Shown here in pieces: positions 44,390 to 55,593 of a stretch of DNA of 64,000 nt. The position numbers and the translations under genes were made by a program. Source of the DNA: Agrypnia vestita. Its lineage: Eukaryota > Arthropoda > Insecta > Trichoptera > Phryganeidae. Location of the stretch: contig JADDOH010023700.1 in NCBI GenBank assembly GCA_016648135.1, positions 1 to 64,000 of the forward strand, in the 5' to 3' direction. Under the pieces are notes generated by a model. That model worked only from the letters and a program-made list of their open reading frames with translations. It was not told the DNA's origin and did no database searches. Each line of letters begins with the position of its first letter. Position 1 is the first letter of the stretch.

Positions 44390-44770
44390 GTTCATTGCTC
44401 CGGTTAAAAAAAATACAAGTGATTGGGAGGCAAGTATTAGAAAAGTTATTACATTTTGAAGTTTTGAATTTTCACCATTTGAGATGCTTCATCTATGGAT
44501 AAAACCAGTTTACGCAAACCATAGATAAGAGAGATAAATTAATACAGGAACTTATAACATTTTTGTAGTCATATTTTCTTACTGTTAGAATTAAATTGAA
44601 GGTCATGATAACTTACCAAATTTTCGCAAAAGCTATGCATTTTTTGTTAGGTTCGGTTAAATAAGATTAGGTTATTTCATAATGTTTTTCTCTAGTCTGC
44701 GGTTTGCGCCTTTTCCTTATATAAAGTGATTCAAATGTAAAAAATATATGGTGAAAATTTGAAACTTTTA
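44390..44770 (+). repeat. Dispersed repeat, copy 1 (inverted partner at 52735-53080)
   Basis: CACCATTTGAGATGCTTCAT...GCAAACCATAGATAAGAGAG...ACCAAATTTTCGCAAAAGCT...GGTTCGGTTAAATAAGATTA...GTCTGCGGTTTGCGCCTTTT. The reverse complement of 52735-53080 follows the same order. Confidence 0.6.
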
Positions 44771-45029
44771 AGTATAATAACTTAATTGCCTCCAATCATT
44801 TTTTTCTTTTTTTAATCAGAGTTCTCAAATATACTAAGAATACTCGCCCTTGAAAAGATTGGAATTGGATCTCGTATTCTGCATGTGTGCCTATAGAGCC
44901 TACATGCTGAAGGTTTCCCATTCTGTGGTACCTCTTTCTTGGTCCATCAGTGTCATTCTTGCTACTCTGTTGCGTAGGCCTGGATTTTTCAACTCTCTCA
45001 CTCTGTAAGAATTCACATTAAAGTGGGTG

Positions 45030-45225
45030 TGTTTTAGAGTACAGCTTAGTGGAGACGGCGAGGCTAAGAACAATATTGAAAGGAGAGAGATTGCGGGAAA
45101 TAATGGCGCTCTGAATGCAATTATGGCCCATAAGAATCTGTCAAAGGAAGCAAGACTAGCGGTACATAATGGCGTTCTAGTGTCATCTCTGAAGTATGGA
45201 AGTGAACCCTGGAATGGGAGGGATG
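45030..45225 (+). pseudogene. LINE fragment, left part (split)
   Basis: Reads LSGDGEAKNNIERREIAGNN, GALNAIMAHKNLSKEARLAV, HNGVLVSSLKYGSEPW: the segment after the reverse-transcriptase core in the same LINE group as 8340-8603. It breaks off at 45225 and resumes at 46055. Confidence 0.75.
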
Positions 45226-46054
45226 TCCGCCATTTGCCGTTGCCGGAAGAAACATGCGTAAACAGTGGTCATTGACTTTGAGAAAAATGATTATTTAGTT
45301 AGGTAGGTACTTCGTAACCGTTTTTAACGTTTTCAAATGAAATAGCTATGTTTTTTTGAATATGTCATTATATTTAATAAGATATTTAAAGTTGTAATTG
45401 TAATTTTAAACCTAAAAAATATAAAATAAAGGAAACATTTCAAAAAAGTCGCTTGTTAAGGGAGCCATATTTAAAAAAAATGTTTTGCTCGTTATGAGAG
45501 GTTCCACTGTATAAATATAATAAAGTATATTGTAGATATAGAAAAATAAAAGTTAAGTTATTTATACAATTATTTTATTAATTTTTACCATTATCCATGT
45601 TAGAACGTAAATAACAGCATAAAATACACGAAAATTATTCTACTTCCCAAACGGACTAAACTACTCGATAAATGACTAAGAATTCTATGTTTTGGACAAC
45701 CCAATAATCCTTTCTATGTGCATTCTACTTGATCAAATTTTCATTGAGCATCGAGGCTGCATCTTTAGGAGCTAGTATATCTTCTGAAATCTGAATCATA
45801 TTACGCCTTAATTTGAAAATGGTCAGTAAAAATTCATTGTCAGGAGTTCAGGAGTCAAGATACGGACGCTCATTGTATATTGTGATGGATAATACATGAG
45901 ATGATTTACTGTAGGCCCTAAGACATTAAATACAAACCAGAAGTGCTTGTAGCTATCAAATCCTGTGTAAAATACAAACTACAGTTCGCAATTTGACAGC
46001 TCGCATGACCGCCAACTACACCAGCGCCATCTACTTCGAGCTTTCCAGATTACC
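45226..46054. other. Insertion splitting the LINE, family unknown
   Basis: About 830 bp separate the two LINE halves. Within it CTCGTTATGAGAGGTTCCAC, TGTATAAAT near 45490 resembles the end of a pogo-like element. No matching left terminus or clear target duplication could be read. Confidence 0.35.
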
Positions 46055-46445
46055 TCCCATTGGCAAAAAGGAAATGAAAGTAGATTGAATGCGGTGGAAA
46101 TGCGTTCACTAAGGTGCTTGCGTGAAATACCTTTGGCCGATAGAGTTAGGAATGAACAAATTAGAAGTGAATGTAAAGCCGGCTGTAGCGTGGAAGATAA
46201 GAGGTAAGAAAAAATCGCTGAGATGGCTTGGTCATGTGGAACGTAAGAGCGAGGATAAGGTGGTTAAGAAAATATATGAGGCGAGTGTTGAAGGCAACAG
46301 GAATAGAGGGAGTAGATACTACAAATATTGGAGGATGGCCCTGTTAAAAGCCTCAACAACTGTAGAGCATGCGTGAGAAGATGTTTGAATGTAGAATAAG
46401 GTTTTCTATCCTCTCTGCCTACCGCTTCGGGAAACTGCATGATGG
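46055..46445 (+). pseudogene. LINE fragment, C-terminal part
   Basis: WQKGNESRLNAVEMRSLRCL, REIPLADRVRNEQIRSECKA, GCSVEDKR, KKKSLRWLGHVERKSEDKVV, KKIYEASVEGNRNRG, then after a stop KMFECRIRFSILSAYRFGKL. The RWLGHVER...KKIYEASVEG run is the usual C-terminal signature of this LINE. Frameshifts and stops show it is dead. Confidence 0.75.
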
Positions 46446-47112
46446 TCAGTTGGTTAGTCTGTATTTAAAAAAATGTATTTTTCAAATGAACAACTTATAA
46501 AGTACATATATTGTTTAAATAAATGACTACATTACAACATGTGAGCATTGAAAATGCAATAATTATTTTGTATTAAGATTGTGCTTGTGACATTAAAAAT
46601 ATAATACTTGATATTTGGTATATTGTGTCACGTTACAATATGTTTGGAGTTGCTCTGCGTAATGATTTTTTTTCCCCCAATTTTCTGGATAAAATAACAT
46701 TTTATGTTGTTTCTTGTTTATGGCAACTGTTATATTGTGCGCACTATTTGTTTATTCACCTCTTATTGTTTTTCTTTTTTTCTTCTAGTATTTCTCTCGA
46801 CTTATTTGGCTTCCACACTTCTCCGTAAGGCACACCTATATTTTGCACAATTCCTTTTGCCTTACATGCCTCTCTTTGAAATCAACCAGACATCCACTCA
46901 TCTAGACCCGTCCGTGTTTTCTGTACTTTTTTGTATTGTAGAGGGTCCTTCCATTGTTTGCCGCAGATTGTTTTCTTTTTGTTTTAGTACATCATGTGTA
47001 TGTTTGTTACAAAATATACGCAGTTAAATAAATATTCATTATGTAATAAAAAATTATCATTGTAATTATAATATTCTAGAAGGGATTTAGATTAAAAATT
47101 ATTCGTTATAAA
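46446..47112. other. Intron, unassigned
   Basis: The 107-codon frame at 46704-47027 is hydrophobic and without a motif. No structure recognised. Confidence 0.25.
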
Positions 47113-47864
47113 TGAGGCACCTAGGATCAACGGCAGACATATTCAGACTTATCAAAAATTTCTTAGCCACTTATATAAAATTATTTTCTCAGCACCAACA
47201 TTTTTCAAATTTATAAATTCACATCGAATGCCTGATTAAATTTTTATTAAATGAACTTACATTGATTTTGACTTCAATAGAAATTTCAAAGGACCATAGC
47301 GCAGGATGAAAATAGTTGCGTTGACCTAAAAATTTTGGTCATAACATTCTCTAGAAATTGCTAGTGTCCGATTCGCGAGTTTTTACGTAATCAGACAAAT
47401 ATGCCAACAGAAGGATAAACTTTAAAAATTATAGTATTGAGATTAGGATCCATTGTTACTTAATAAATGCAAAAATATTTGTATTTTTTTTCAAAAATGG
47501 ACATTTATGGTTTCGATCAATCACATTTGCCGGAATGGCTCAAATCTATCAAGACTGAAAAACTTCATGTTTATTTTTAATGAGTTAAAAATTTCAATAA
47601 TAAAATCAAACAAATATATTAATATTAAAAATGACTTTATTAATTCCATTTGTGTCTAATTAACTTTTTTTTATCAAACTCGGATGTCTGCTTCTCTTGG
47701 GACGATTTATAATATTTATATCTTCTACAAAATGTATGGACACGAAAATATATATTATTTTGGCTTCAATAAATACATTGAGAAAAAATAACTATAAGTT
47801 TTAGCATAGCATGTTTAAACAAAAAAGTGTTCTCCTGAAAAACAGGAAAATACTAGGTGCCTCA
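47113..47864. mobile_element. 752-bp element with TGAGGCACCTAG ends
   Basis: TGAGGCACCTAG at 47113 and CTAGGTGCCTCA at 47853-47864 are perfect 12-bp inverted ends, with similar AT-rich sequence just inside. No open frame of note in between. Superfamily not determined. Confidence 0.5.
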
Positions 47865-48319
47865 AATATCCATATCGTGTCACAGTTATTTGTTAATTTT
47901 TCGAATTTGTTTTTACTCCTTTTTCATGATAAAATGAAATTTTTGGTCCCCACATTTTATGTAATATAATTAATTAATACGTAATCATTTTATCACTCAT
48001 TTGTTATTTAAAAATGTTAATGGAATCCCCATATATTTAAAATTCAATTATATTCATTTTAATTAATTTGATTCTTCTTCATGCTAATCTATGCTAATCA
48101 ATTATTGTATTTGCTCATTATGCAGAATAGATATTACATTCTACCGTAAAGTGATTTCCATACATGTCGAATTGCATATTCCCCTCAGTTTCATGATTTT
48201 TTTAGACAAAAATAGTTACCATATATTAATATACGTAAATATAGATGAAATGCGTTATGTTAAATTATTTTCGCATTATTTAAAGCGAAATTATTTTCAG
48301 TCATCCTGTGTAATAAAAG

Positions 48320-48545
48320 TTACCAGGTGCGTGCAGTGAGAACATTAAAGTGTGGCTTTTACGCACACATATATTTTGGAAAACACATTGAAATAAAATA
48401 TTTATATTACAGAATATCTAATACGATAACAATTGTGATAGAAATATTACAAGATATATCTTTTAATTTTTATTTTTTTTAAATGTATACTTAAGTAAAT
48501 GTTATGCTTTAACGTTCTCACTGCATGCCCCAGAAGTTACATATA
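48320..48545. mobile_element. Short foldback with GCAGTGAGAACATTAAAG arms
   Basis: AGGTGCGTGCAGTGAGAACA, TTAAAGTGTG at about 48326 and the complement of TATGCTTTAACGTTCTCACT, GCATGCCCC at about 48505 face each other. A related end is at 29858. Confidence 0.5.
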
Positions 48546-49026
48546 TTTGATTAATTCAACATTTATTTTTAAATCACCATTGACTGTTGATAAAAAATAT
48601 TTTCAATCCTACTGGGCGATAGTTTGTTTCTTGACTTCTTGTGTTTGAATCTTTGAAGTTTGAAGTACTGTTTGAAGTTTGAAATTGAATTGGTCTCACT
48701 GATTGATGATAAAATTATACATACTGTAATTTCATCAAAACATAGCAATTTTTGTTATTGTTGATGTTCAAGCACATTACCATTAAAGTTGTATTACAAC
48801 AACAGATTAATTAGTTAGACGTGACTAACACAGCAGGATATTGTCAGTTTTAAATAAAACAACATAATATTGCCAGAGTTGTTAATAAAACAATCGAATA
48901 TGACCATTTTTGTAATATAAATGAATGACGATTTAAAAAACCAAAATTATATTTAATGTGTGTTTTTCTTGGATTTCTTGAGGCATCTGCATGGGTAACC
49001 TGATACATATATGAGTGTTTCCGCAG

Positions 49027-49146
49027 CAGCAGCAAGGCCTCAATCTTTACCGGGGGCAGAGCATCTGTCGGGGCCTCTTTCGGGCCCCATAGGAGTGACG
49101 CCGGACCAACATGCCAGGGAGGATTTCACCATATTAGCCAAGGATA
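49027..49146 (+). CDS. ORP3/6/7-type protein, exon 9 with tandem CAG acceptors
   Basis: Donor GATA/GTAAGT after 49146. The acceptor region reads TTTCCGCAGCAGCAGCAAGG: three successive CAGs allow starts at 49027, 49030 or 49033, all in frame, adding or dropping alanine residues. With the first, the protein reads AARPQSLPGAEHLSGPLSGP, IGVTPDQHAREDFTILAKD, and one base is left over. It begins by completing a threonine codon from exon 8. The end (H-A-x-E-D-F-x-x-L-A) corresponds to the M-Q-E-D-L-x-x-I-A helix start in ORP6. Confidence 0.85.
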
Positions 49147-49204
49147 GTAAGTAGAAGAGTAATTTTCATACATTTCCTTAATTTAAATATTTGTATTAAC
49201 TTTT

Positions 49205-49640
49205 TTTTAATATGAATGTAAGTCAGGCCCCAGTTGGATAAGGCTGCAGTTGTGGATGGCTCCCTGAGAGATGTCTTATGGAGGAATAAAGATACGAGAA
49301 CAGATAGCAAGGCACGCATTTATAAGATCTGTGTGGGACCTCTCCTCATGTATGGCGTTGAAGCAGGGCGGATACTGTCAAGACAAAGAGCGTGTTAAGA
49401 GCAACTGAAATGAGAACTTTTCGTACTATTGCTGGGAAAAATCTGCATGATCGTTCAAGATGTGGTCAGATGGGGGCCACAGCGTTGAAGATACTGGTAC
49501 CAACACGTACAGAGAATGAATACAACAAGATTTCTGTACATAGCTCTGTATGGTGTACCGGATGAACTGCGTCCACCAAGGAGACTCCCAATGCAATGGA
49601 GAGATGGCTGGAATTCAGCATCAGCTCTTGATTCTAAAGA
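49205..49640 (+). pseudogene. LINE 3' fragment, same family as 1094-1630
   Basis: With several frameshifts it reads QLDKAAVVDGSLRDVLWRNK, SKARIYKICVGPLLMYGVEA, LRATEMRTFRTIAGK and RRLPMQWRDGW. The order matches the frame across the Harbinger insertion at 300-1500, and was used to recognise it. Confidence 0.65.
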
Positions 49641-49742
49641 AAGTTGAAGAATAAGATAAAACATCAATACAAAGACTTCACAGGCTCGGGAATAAATTTG
49701 TTATTTTTCAATATTTTTCTTAGTTCCATGCTAAAAGTAATT

Positions 49743-49990
49743 TTATTTCATCGTCATTATTATCATCTTCATTCCTTTGTCCTTATAGGGTCGGGGGCCC
49801 AAAGACTCGACAAGGTGTTTCCATATTCCCCTGTCTTGCGCTGCTTCCACATGAGTCAACCAGTCTAGACCCATTCGGTTTTCATATACATATTTTGTTG
49901 CTTCTCCCAGCACCGGCTGTCTTCCTTCTGGGGTTGCCAAGAGGATACTTCTTGGTATTCGTTCCTCTCGAATTCACAACAATACGCGGT
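49743..49990 (-). pseudogene. Antisense LINE fragment
   Basis: Minus-strand frame RIPRSILLATPEGRQPVLGE, ATKYVYENRMGLDWLTHVEA, AQDRGIWKHLVESLGPRP. The W-L-T-H-V-E-A-A-Q-D-R-x-x-W-K pattern is like the C-terminus of some insect LINE polyproteins. Short and truncated. Confidence 0.5.
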
Positions 49991-50762
49991 GACGTCTAGA
50001 CTTGTCCGTCTAATTGTGGTTGCTTAATGATTTACGTGCCACAAATCTTAAAAACCAGAGGAATTGGCACAGTGTAACATTAATTTTATTCAGGTTTTTT
50101 AATGTCATTTTACTAATTTAATGTCATTATCGTCAAATGAGAATCATTATTTAAGTGATAAAAATTACACAAGCACAATTTGAGCAGCAATATTTAAATT
50201 CACCGTATTATATCATCTTCATGAGCTGTTTGTTTTATTCTCTAGAGGTTGTCAAAATTTCTGTTTCCGTTGTGTGTATACAGTTTATCACAAATTATGT
50301 CCACACTTGCCTTGCGCTGATAACACAGTAATAACTGTTGTATTATTTTAGTGTTCGGTTTTCAATTTTCCGCCTGGCACCGTGCAATAGGGAAATATGG
50401 TTTATTATTTTATTACACATGCAGAGTGAAATTGTGAACAACGTATTATAATTAATTGCGTATAAATAAAATAAAAACAAATTAAATGGTTAAGTGCTAA
50501 ACGCAGGTAACATGTATCTTTATACATCTATTTGATCTCTCTCCTTCTTTTAATAAAGAATTCTTGTTACTCAGTCCATAAATGTTACTCCCGCTATGAC
50601 ATATCATTTCGGCAGCCTGACTTCTTCGTCTCACTTTCTCCATGAGAATCCATATTTGGTGACCATCAATACATATAGTGATACATTCGGTATTTTAAAA
50701 TTATTAATGTTATTTACTTACTTTATTGTTTTAAAAAGTGTCTGAAATTATAATAACAATTA

Positions 50763-50905
50763 CAGTAGCCGGCAAACATCTTGAAATTCTGCGGCGTAGT
50801 GGTGGGACATTTGCGCATCTACCTTTCCACCAACGAGACCCAAATTTCGTCTTCTGCGCATTCCCCCACTTAGCCAAAGAATTTCATGAAGTTTGCCGGC
50901 AACTG
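50763..50905. mobile_element. 143-bp MITE, CAGTAGCCGGCAAAC ends, TA duplication
   Basis: Second copy of the element at 11742-11883, opposite orientation. Ends CAGTAGCCGGCAAACATCTT and the complement of GTTTGCCGGCAACTG. TA at 50761-50762 and 50906-50907. Confidence 0.8.
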
Positions 50906-51153
50906 TATCCATTCAATATTTTGGGAAGTACAATGGTTCATAAAGTGCAATAGAAGACAACTGTACGCTATTGACATGTGAAATTGTCAATTGGCATTAT
51001 TTGTACAATAATAAAACAATTAATTATTGACAAGACCAAAGAACTCCTGGATGACTCAATGCACTAAAATCCTGCAGAGAAACGGCCTAAATGAAAGCGA
51101 CACCCAGAACTGAAGAAGATACAGCCCGAGAACGAGAAGAGTCGACCCCAACA

Positions 51154-51525
51154 GCCTATCCAGGCAATGAGTTAAGACAGCGCAAAAAAGAAAAATAATA
51201 AAATAAATTAATTAGGTTGCATCAAAAAAGTTATTATTAGGTCCTTACATATGAAATTGGCGTTTAGTATGGGAGGAACATAAAGCCGATTTTTTTTATT
51301 ATAATATATTTATTTAATTAAAGTATGTACCATTGCTATGCCTATCCAGGCAATGAGTTAAGACAGTGCAAAAAAGAAAAATAATAAAATAAATTAATTA
51401 GGTTGCATCAAAAAAGTTATTATTAGGTCCTTACATATGAAATTGGCGTTTAGTATGGGAGGAACATAAAGCCGATTTTTTTTATTATAATATATTTATT
51501 TAATTAAAGTATGTACCATTGCTAT
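51154..51525. repeat. 186-bp tandem duplication across the mariner left junction
   Basis: 51154-51339 and 51340-51525 are identical except C/T at 51181 and 51367. Each unit holds 83 bp of flanking DNA including the TA target plus the first 103 bp of the mariner (its terminal repeat and the last codons of the antisense transposase). The duplication therefore postdates the insertion. Confidence 0.9.
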
Positions 51526-52707
51526 CTATACACTTTTGCCATCTCATAGGTAGTTCATCGATCCCTTTACTAAAAAAACCATTCGGACGGGAATCAATAA
51601 AATCTTTGAAGGCGGTTTGGACTGCCCCATCAGAGTTGAATTTTTTCCTTTGCAAGAAGTTATTCAAATTTCGAAAAAAATGGTAATCTGTTGGGGCAAG
51701 GTCCGGAGAGTACGGTGGATGTCTTAGACATTCCAATTGAAGCTCCTCTAATTTGGTAGCCGTCTGTTGTGCAGTGTGTGGTCTAGCGTTATCATGAAGC
51801 AGCAGTGGCCTAGAGCGATTAACCAGCCTCGGTTGTTTAGCAGCTAGCTTTTCCATCATGGTTTGCAGTTGCTGACAATAGACATCTGCCGTAATCGTCT
51901 GGCCAGATTTAAGAAAGCTGTAGTGCACGACACCAGCACTAGTCCACCAAATGCTCACAAGTAACTTTTTTGGAGTCAATTTTCGCTTGGGGCATGGTTT
52001 GGCTGGTTCGGCAGGGTTCAGCCATTGCGATGAGCGCTTCCGATTATCGTACAGGATCCACTTTTTATCACAGGTAATGATTCGATTTAAAATCCCTTCA
52101 TTATTGTGCCGGTTGAGTAATGCAACGCAGCAGTCAACGCGCGTTTGTTGATTTGTTTCACTCAATTCGTGAGGTACCCACCTTTCAAGCTTTTTCACCT
52201 TACCAATTTGCTTCAAGTGGATTAAAACAGTTTTATCACTAACACCGCAGCCTGCATCTAACTCGGATGTGGTTTGTGATGGATCCGCTTCAACAATAGC
52301 CTTCAATTCTTCATTATAAACTTTGGTCTCCGGCCGTCCACGGGGCTTGTTCTGCCGGTCGAAATTTCCAGAACGAAAACGTTGGAACCAAAAACGCACT
52401 GTGTTTTCTTTTGCGGCACCGTCGCCATACACATCATTAATCCTTCGAGCCGTTTCTGCAGCACTGGTGCCACGGTGGAACTCGTACTCGTAAATAACGC
52501 GATATTTCAAGTTTTTCATTTTGTAAACTGAGTGACGCAAAGAAAAAAACAATTGAGGAAAAAACAAATAAATTATAATTTTCAAAACACAAATACATGA
52601 GTAAATAGCTGTATAAATTTGGATTTGGAATTCCTAACCAAAGAGAAGATATTTGAGATCAAATTTGCCAGTACGGCAAAACGCCAATTTCATATGTAAG
52701 GACCTAA
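51423..52707 (-). mobile_element. Complete mariner transposon (1,285 bp)
   Basis: Inverted ends TTAGGTCCTTACATATGAAA, TTGGCGTTT (29 bp, identical at both ends), TA target duplication (51421-51422 and 52708-52709). It encodes one transposase on the minus strand. It lies in antisense orientation in the intron between ORP exons 9 and 10. An extra left end from the tandem duplication is at 51237. Confidence 0.95.
51500..52519 (-). CDS. Mariner transposase, apparently intact
   Basis: 339 codons from the ATG at 52519; the frame is open 22 codons further upstream (to 52585), but that extension lies towards the TIR, and the family length of about 340-345 favours 52519. N-terminal paired helix-turn-helix DNA-binding part (YRVIYEYEFHRGTSAAETAR; FWFQRFRSGNFDR...RGRPET), the WVPHELSE linker motif, then the catalytic domain. 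The catalytic aspartates are in ITCDKKWILYDN, LLLHDNARPHTA and HPPYSPDLAPTDYHFFRNL, the last two separated by 34 residues, the DD34D signature of mariner. No stop or frameshift is seen. It catalyses cut-and-paste transposition at TA sites. Whether it is active cannot be told from sequence. Confidence 0.93.
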   Translation of the reverse strand: MKNLKYRVIYEYEFHRGTSAAETARRINDVYGDGAAKENTVRFWFQRFRSGNFDRQNKPRGRPETKVYNEELKAIVEADPSQTTSELDAGCGVSDKTVLIHLKQIGKVKKLERWVPHELSETNQQTRVDCCVALLNRHNNEGILNRIITCDKKWILYDNRKRSSQWLNPAEPAKPCPKRKLTPKKLLVSIWWTSAGVVHYSFLKSGQTITADVYCQQLQTMMEKLAAKQPRLVNRSRPLLLHDNARPHTAQQTATKLEELQLECLRHPPYSPDLAPTDYHFFRNLNNFLQRKKFNSDGAVQTAFKDFIDSRPNGFFSKGIDELPMRWQKCIDSNGTYFN

Positions 52708-52734
52708 TATAATTTAAAGTTTTGAAATTCTCCC

Positions 52735-53080
52735 CATACATTGACATTTTAAGCACTTTATCTAAGGATAAGGCGCAAACCATAGACAAGAGAAAATGAA
52801 ATAACCTTAGCTACCTAATCTTATTTAACCTAACCCAAAAATACACTGCTTTTACGAAAATTTGGTAGGTTGCTGAATTTGCTAATTTAATCCTGATAGC
52901 ATTAAAATATGTAATTATAAAATTCTCGATAAGTTTCTTTATTCACTATGTTTCTCTTTTATATATGGTTTGCATAAACTGATGTTATCCATGGATAAGG
53001 CGTCTCAATGGTCAAAATGCATGGTGAACATTTCAAAACATACTTCAAACTTTTTTAATACTTGCCACCGTTTGATTTCA
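52735..53080 (-). repeat. Dispersed repeat, copy 2 (partner of 44390-44770)
   Basis: TATCTAAGGATAAGGCGCAA...GCTACCTAATCTTATTTAAC...TATATGGTTTGCATAAACTG...GATAAGGCGTCTCAATGGTC, the reverse complement order of the first copy. About 8 kb apart in inverted orientation. Confidence 0.6.
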
Positions 53081-53292
53081 TTTTGAAATCAGGGCGCACA
53101 ACTATACACGGGAAAAATCAGATATTCAGTTATCCACCATATTCTTCAATTTAACCTGTGGAATGTCATTTGATAATTGGTGCTTGTATTCTGATGGTGG
53201 ACTTTAAACTTAGTGTGACAGACCATCACAGGCCAGCTTCGTACATTATCATTTATTTTTTTTCATCATCTATTATTTTTTAATATTTTCAG

Positions 53293-53466
53293 TCATGACA
53301 AGCCTCAAGGGAATACTCACAACGCTGGCCACCGAGAGGGACAGACTGAAAGTCATCGTGGAGATGGAGCCGCAGAACAACTCGTCCACGAATGCCTCCG
53401 CCACAAACACCGCCATGGTTGCCAGCCTGCGCTCAAATCTAAACTCCGCCCTGCAACAGAATTCAG
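53293..53466 (+). CDS. ORP3/6/7-type protein, exon 10 (coiled-coil-like)
   Basis: Acceptor ATATTTTCAG before 53293, donor TTCAG/GTAATT after 53466. The first two bases complete isoleucine; then MTSLKGILTTLATERDRLKV, IVEMEPQNNSSTNASATNTA, MVASLRSNLNSALQQNS, leaving one base. The LTTLATERDRLKVIVE heptad pattern and the LRSNLNSALQQN ending match the S-A-E-R-D-K-L-K...L-x-x-A-L-S-x-A-L-x-Q-N region of ORP3/6/7, just before the FFAT motif. Probable short coiled coil. Confidence 0.92.
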
Positions 53467-53629
53467 GTAATTCAGGTTTGATTTCATTTCAGTACACTAA
53501 CTTACAAGAGCCTTGGATGTTAATTGTTGTTCCACATTGTTCCTATTTATAAACATATAAGTATATATTTTTAAATATATTGATAAAATATTTAATGTAT
53601 TACAAATGCGAACATAATTTAATCATCTA

Positions 53630-54145
53630 GTTTGTGTTTTCTGGGATAGTTTTCCATGTTCCTACAAGCTTTCTGGCCGAAGTTTCGGACCCCATTGCAG
53701 GGTGCATCGTCAGGGATGACGTGTTGTTTTGAGTGCTGATGTTGTTATTAAGTATTGACTTGCAATAATGTTTACTATTGTTTACCATAATGTCTTGAGA
53801 CCATCATCTCTATTAAGGCACTTCAATACCAATCTCGTCGCAGATTCCGCAAAGATAGTGATCCCACAATAGAAAAAACAAACACATAACATAAGACAAC
53901 TCGTGACAATATATGTCTCCGACACGTTATTGCCATGTGACACATACATTCTGCTTTCGATATGGTGTTGCTAGACTACTTAGCGCATTGACAATGTTTC
54001 ACTCTGCTTTCGACACGATATTGCAAGTCAACACTTAACCACGACACTTATAACAACACATCGGGCCTGATGATGGACCTGCAGTGGGATACAAAATGTA
54101 GGCAAAGTTGTAGAAATATGGAAAAATATCCCAGAAAACACAAAC
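53630..54145. mobile_element. 516-bp foldback, GTTTGTGTTTTCTGGGATA ends
   Basis: Left GTTTGTGTTTTCTGGGATAG...GGCCGAAGTTTCGGACCCCA...CATCGTCAGGG; right CTGATGATGGACCTGCAGTG...ATATCCCAGAAAACACAAAC. Ends are inverted; inner arms partly complementary. No coding content. Confidence 0.6.
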
Positions 54146-55593
54146 CAAAAGATTTTGAACAGCCGTAAAAATCTAAGAAAATTTGTAATTTAATTGGGCT
54201 ATTTATTAAATTTTTTGATACATAATTATAACTTCTAGTTTATGAAGAAGAATATTTGTAAATTTTTTCACAAATAACTTTGATAATACAAAAGTTACCG
54301 CATTTTACACAGCACATATTATTTTTATCCAGGAGATGATTTTAATATTTATTTTACAAACTGAGACCCAATATTAATATCATCACATAGCTCTTCTTCA
54401 TTGTTCTTCTTCCCTTACAGTTTGCATTTTGCACAGAACAAAATTATACCCCAATAATATTTATTTAATAATTTTAAACAGACTTTAAATAAGTCACAAT
54501 GCTTTTAAATGTGGAATACTGTTATTGGCCACCAGTAAAATTGAAGTATGCAAGTACCTACCTACTGAGCTATGTAGTTATGTAGGTACTAGCGTATTCT
54601 TTAACTATCAAAATTCTATGATGTTAGAATAATATGTTATTTTAGAATCAATAAAATATAAATATGTACCAGTATATCAATTTAAATAATAACATGCTGT
54701 CGTATTTTCATTGTTTTTAAAAAATCAATTTACATTTTTTAAAAAATTATGTTGAACATAAACTTGTATTGTGTTGCGCTAAGTGGCCGCCTGGTGGCAT
54801 AATTATTATTATAAATATGGGACATTATGGAACAATACTTATTCTTACCCATGCAAATCCTGATTTCAATAAATCTGACAATTTAGGTGCCCTTTATCAA
54901 AATATGCATATCTTAGGCTGTTTTGGCAATAAACATATAATATTATTATATTATGATGATGGCAGATGTAAAAGGAAATGTCACATAAGCTCAATTTCAA
55001 TAGTAATATAAATATGAACTATTTTGTGATCTTCATAAACTAAAAATTTAGAAAAAATTAATATTTATTTCAATTTTATCAAAAAATAAATTAGGTTTTT
55101 CAAATTTTTTCCTGCCCCACTTTGATAGCTGGAAAATTTCCAAGAAAATATTTATCTCTGAGAATTTAATAATAAAGGTGTGAACATTCCCTTTCTTGAC
55201 CTGCATTCACCCTATTTAATGTTGCTATTATAAAATGCGCTATTGGTATATTAAAACTATTGCATTTTGAATAAATATTTTCTTTGCCGCATATGCTTTG
55301 GCCAATGTTGAATGCCATTTTCATGCCTTAATACTAAATAATACTATCTAAAAACAGCTCTGCAGTTTATCTGATAAAATCATTTTAAGTTTAATTGTGT
55401 TGTTATTAATAATTTAATTTATTGAGAAACAAAAAATTCATGCTGTAAATTATTTATATTGAAATATTCTCATAGCGATCTAATTTAATTTGTTTTTCTA
55501 CAAGATTGTAACATCAAATCCCTACTTACCCATTTTTCAATTTGCTCCTGCATTGCTTGTTTCCTTTTTCTGATGTTTTTTTTATAAATATAC
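54146..55593. other. Intron, unassigned
   Basis: AT-rich (many poly-A/T runs), no exon, RNA or element boundary recognised. Confidence 0.3.

Noticed and set aside
46704..47027. 107-codon hydrophobic open frame
   Set aside because: AT-driven composition, no motif, overlaps another open frame in a different phase.
53467..53552. Extension of exon 10 to the stop at 53550
   Set aside because: A good donor CAG/GTAATT precedes it, and exon 11 joins in phase with the expected ORP motif.
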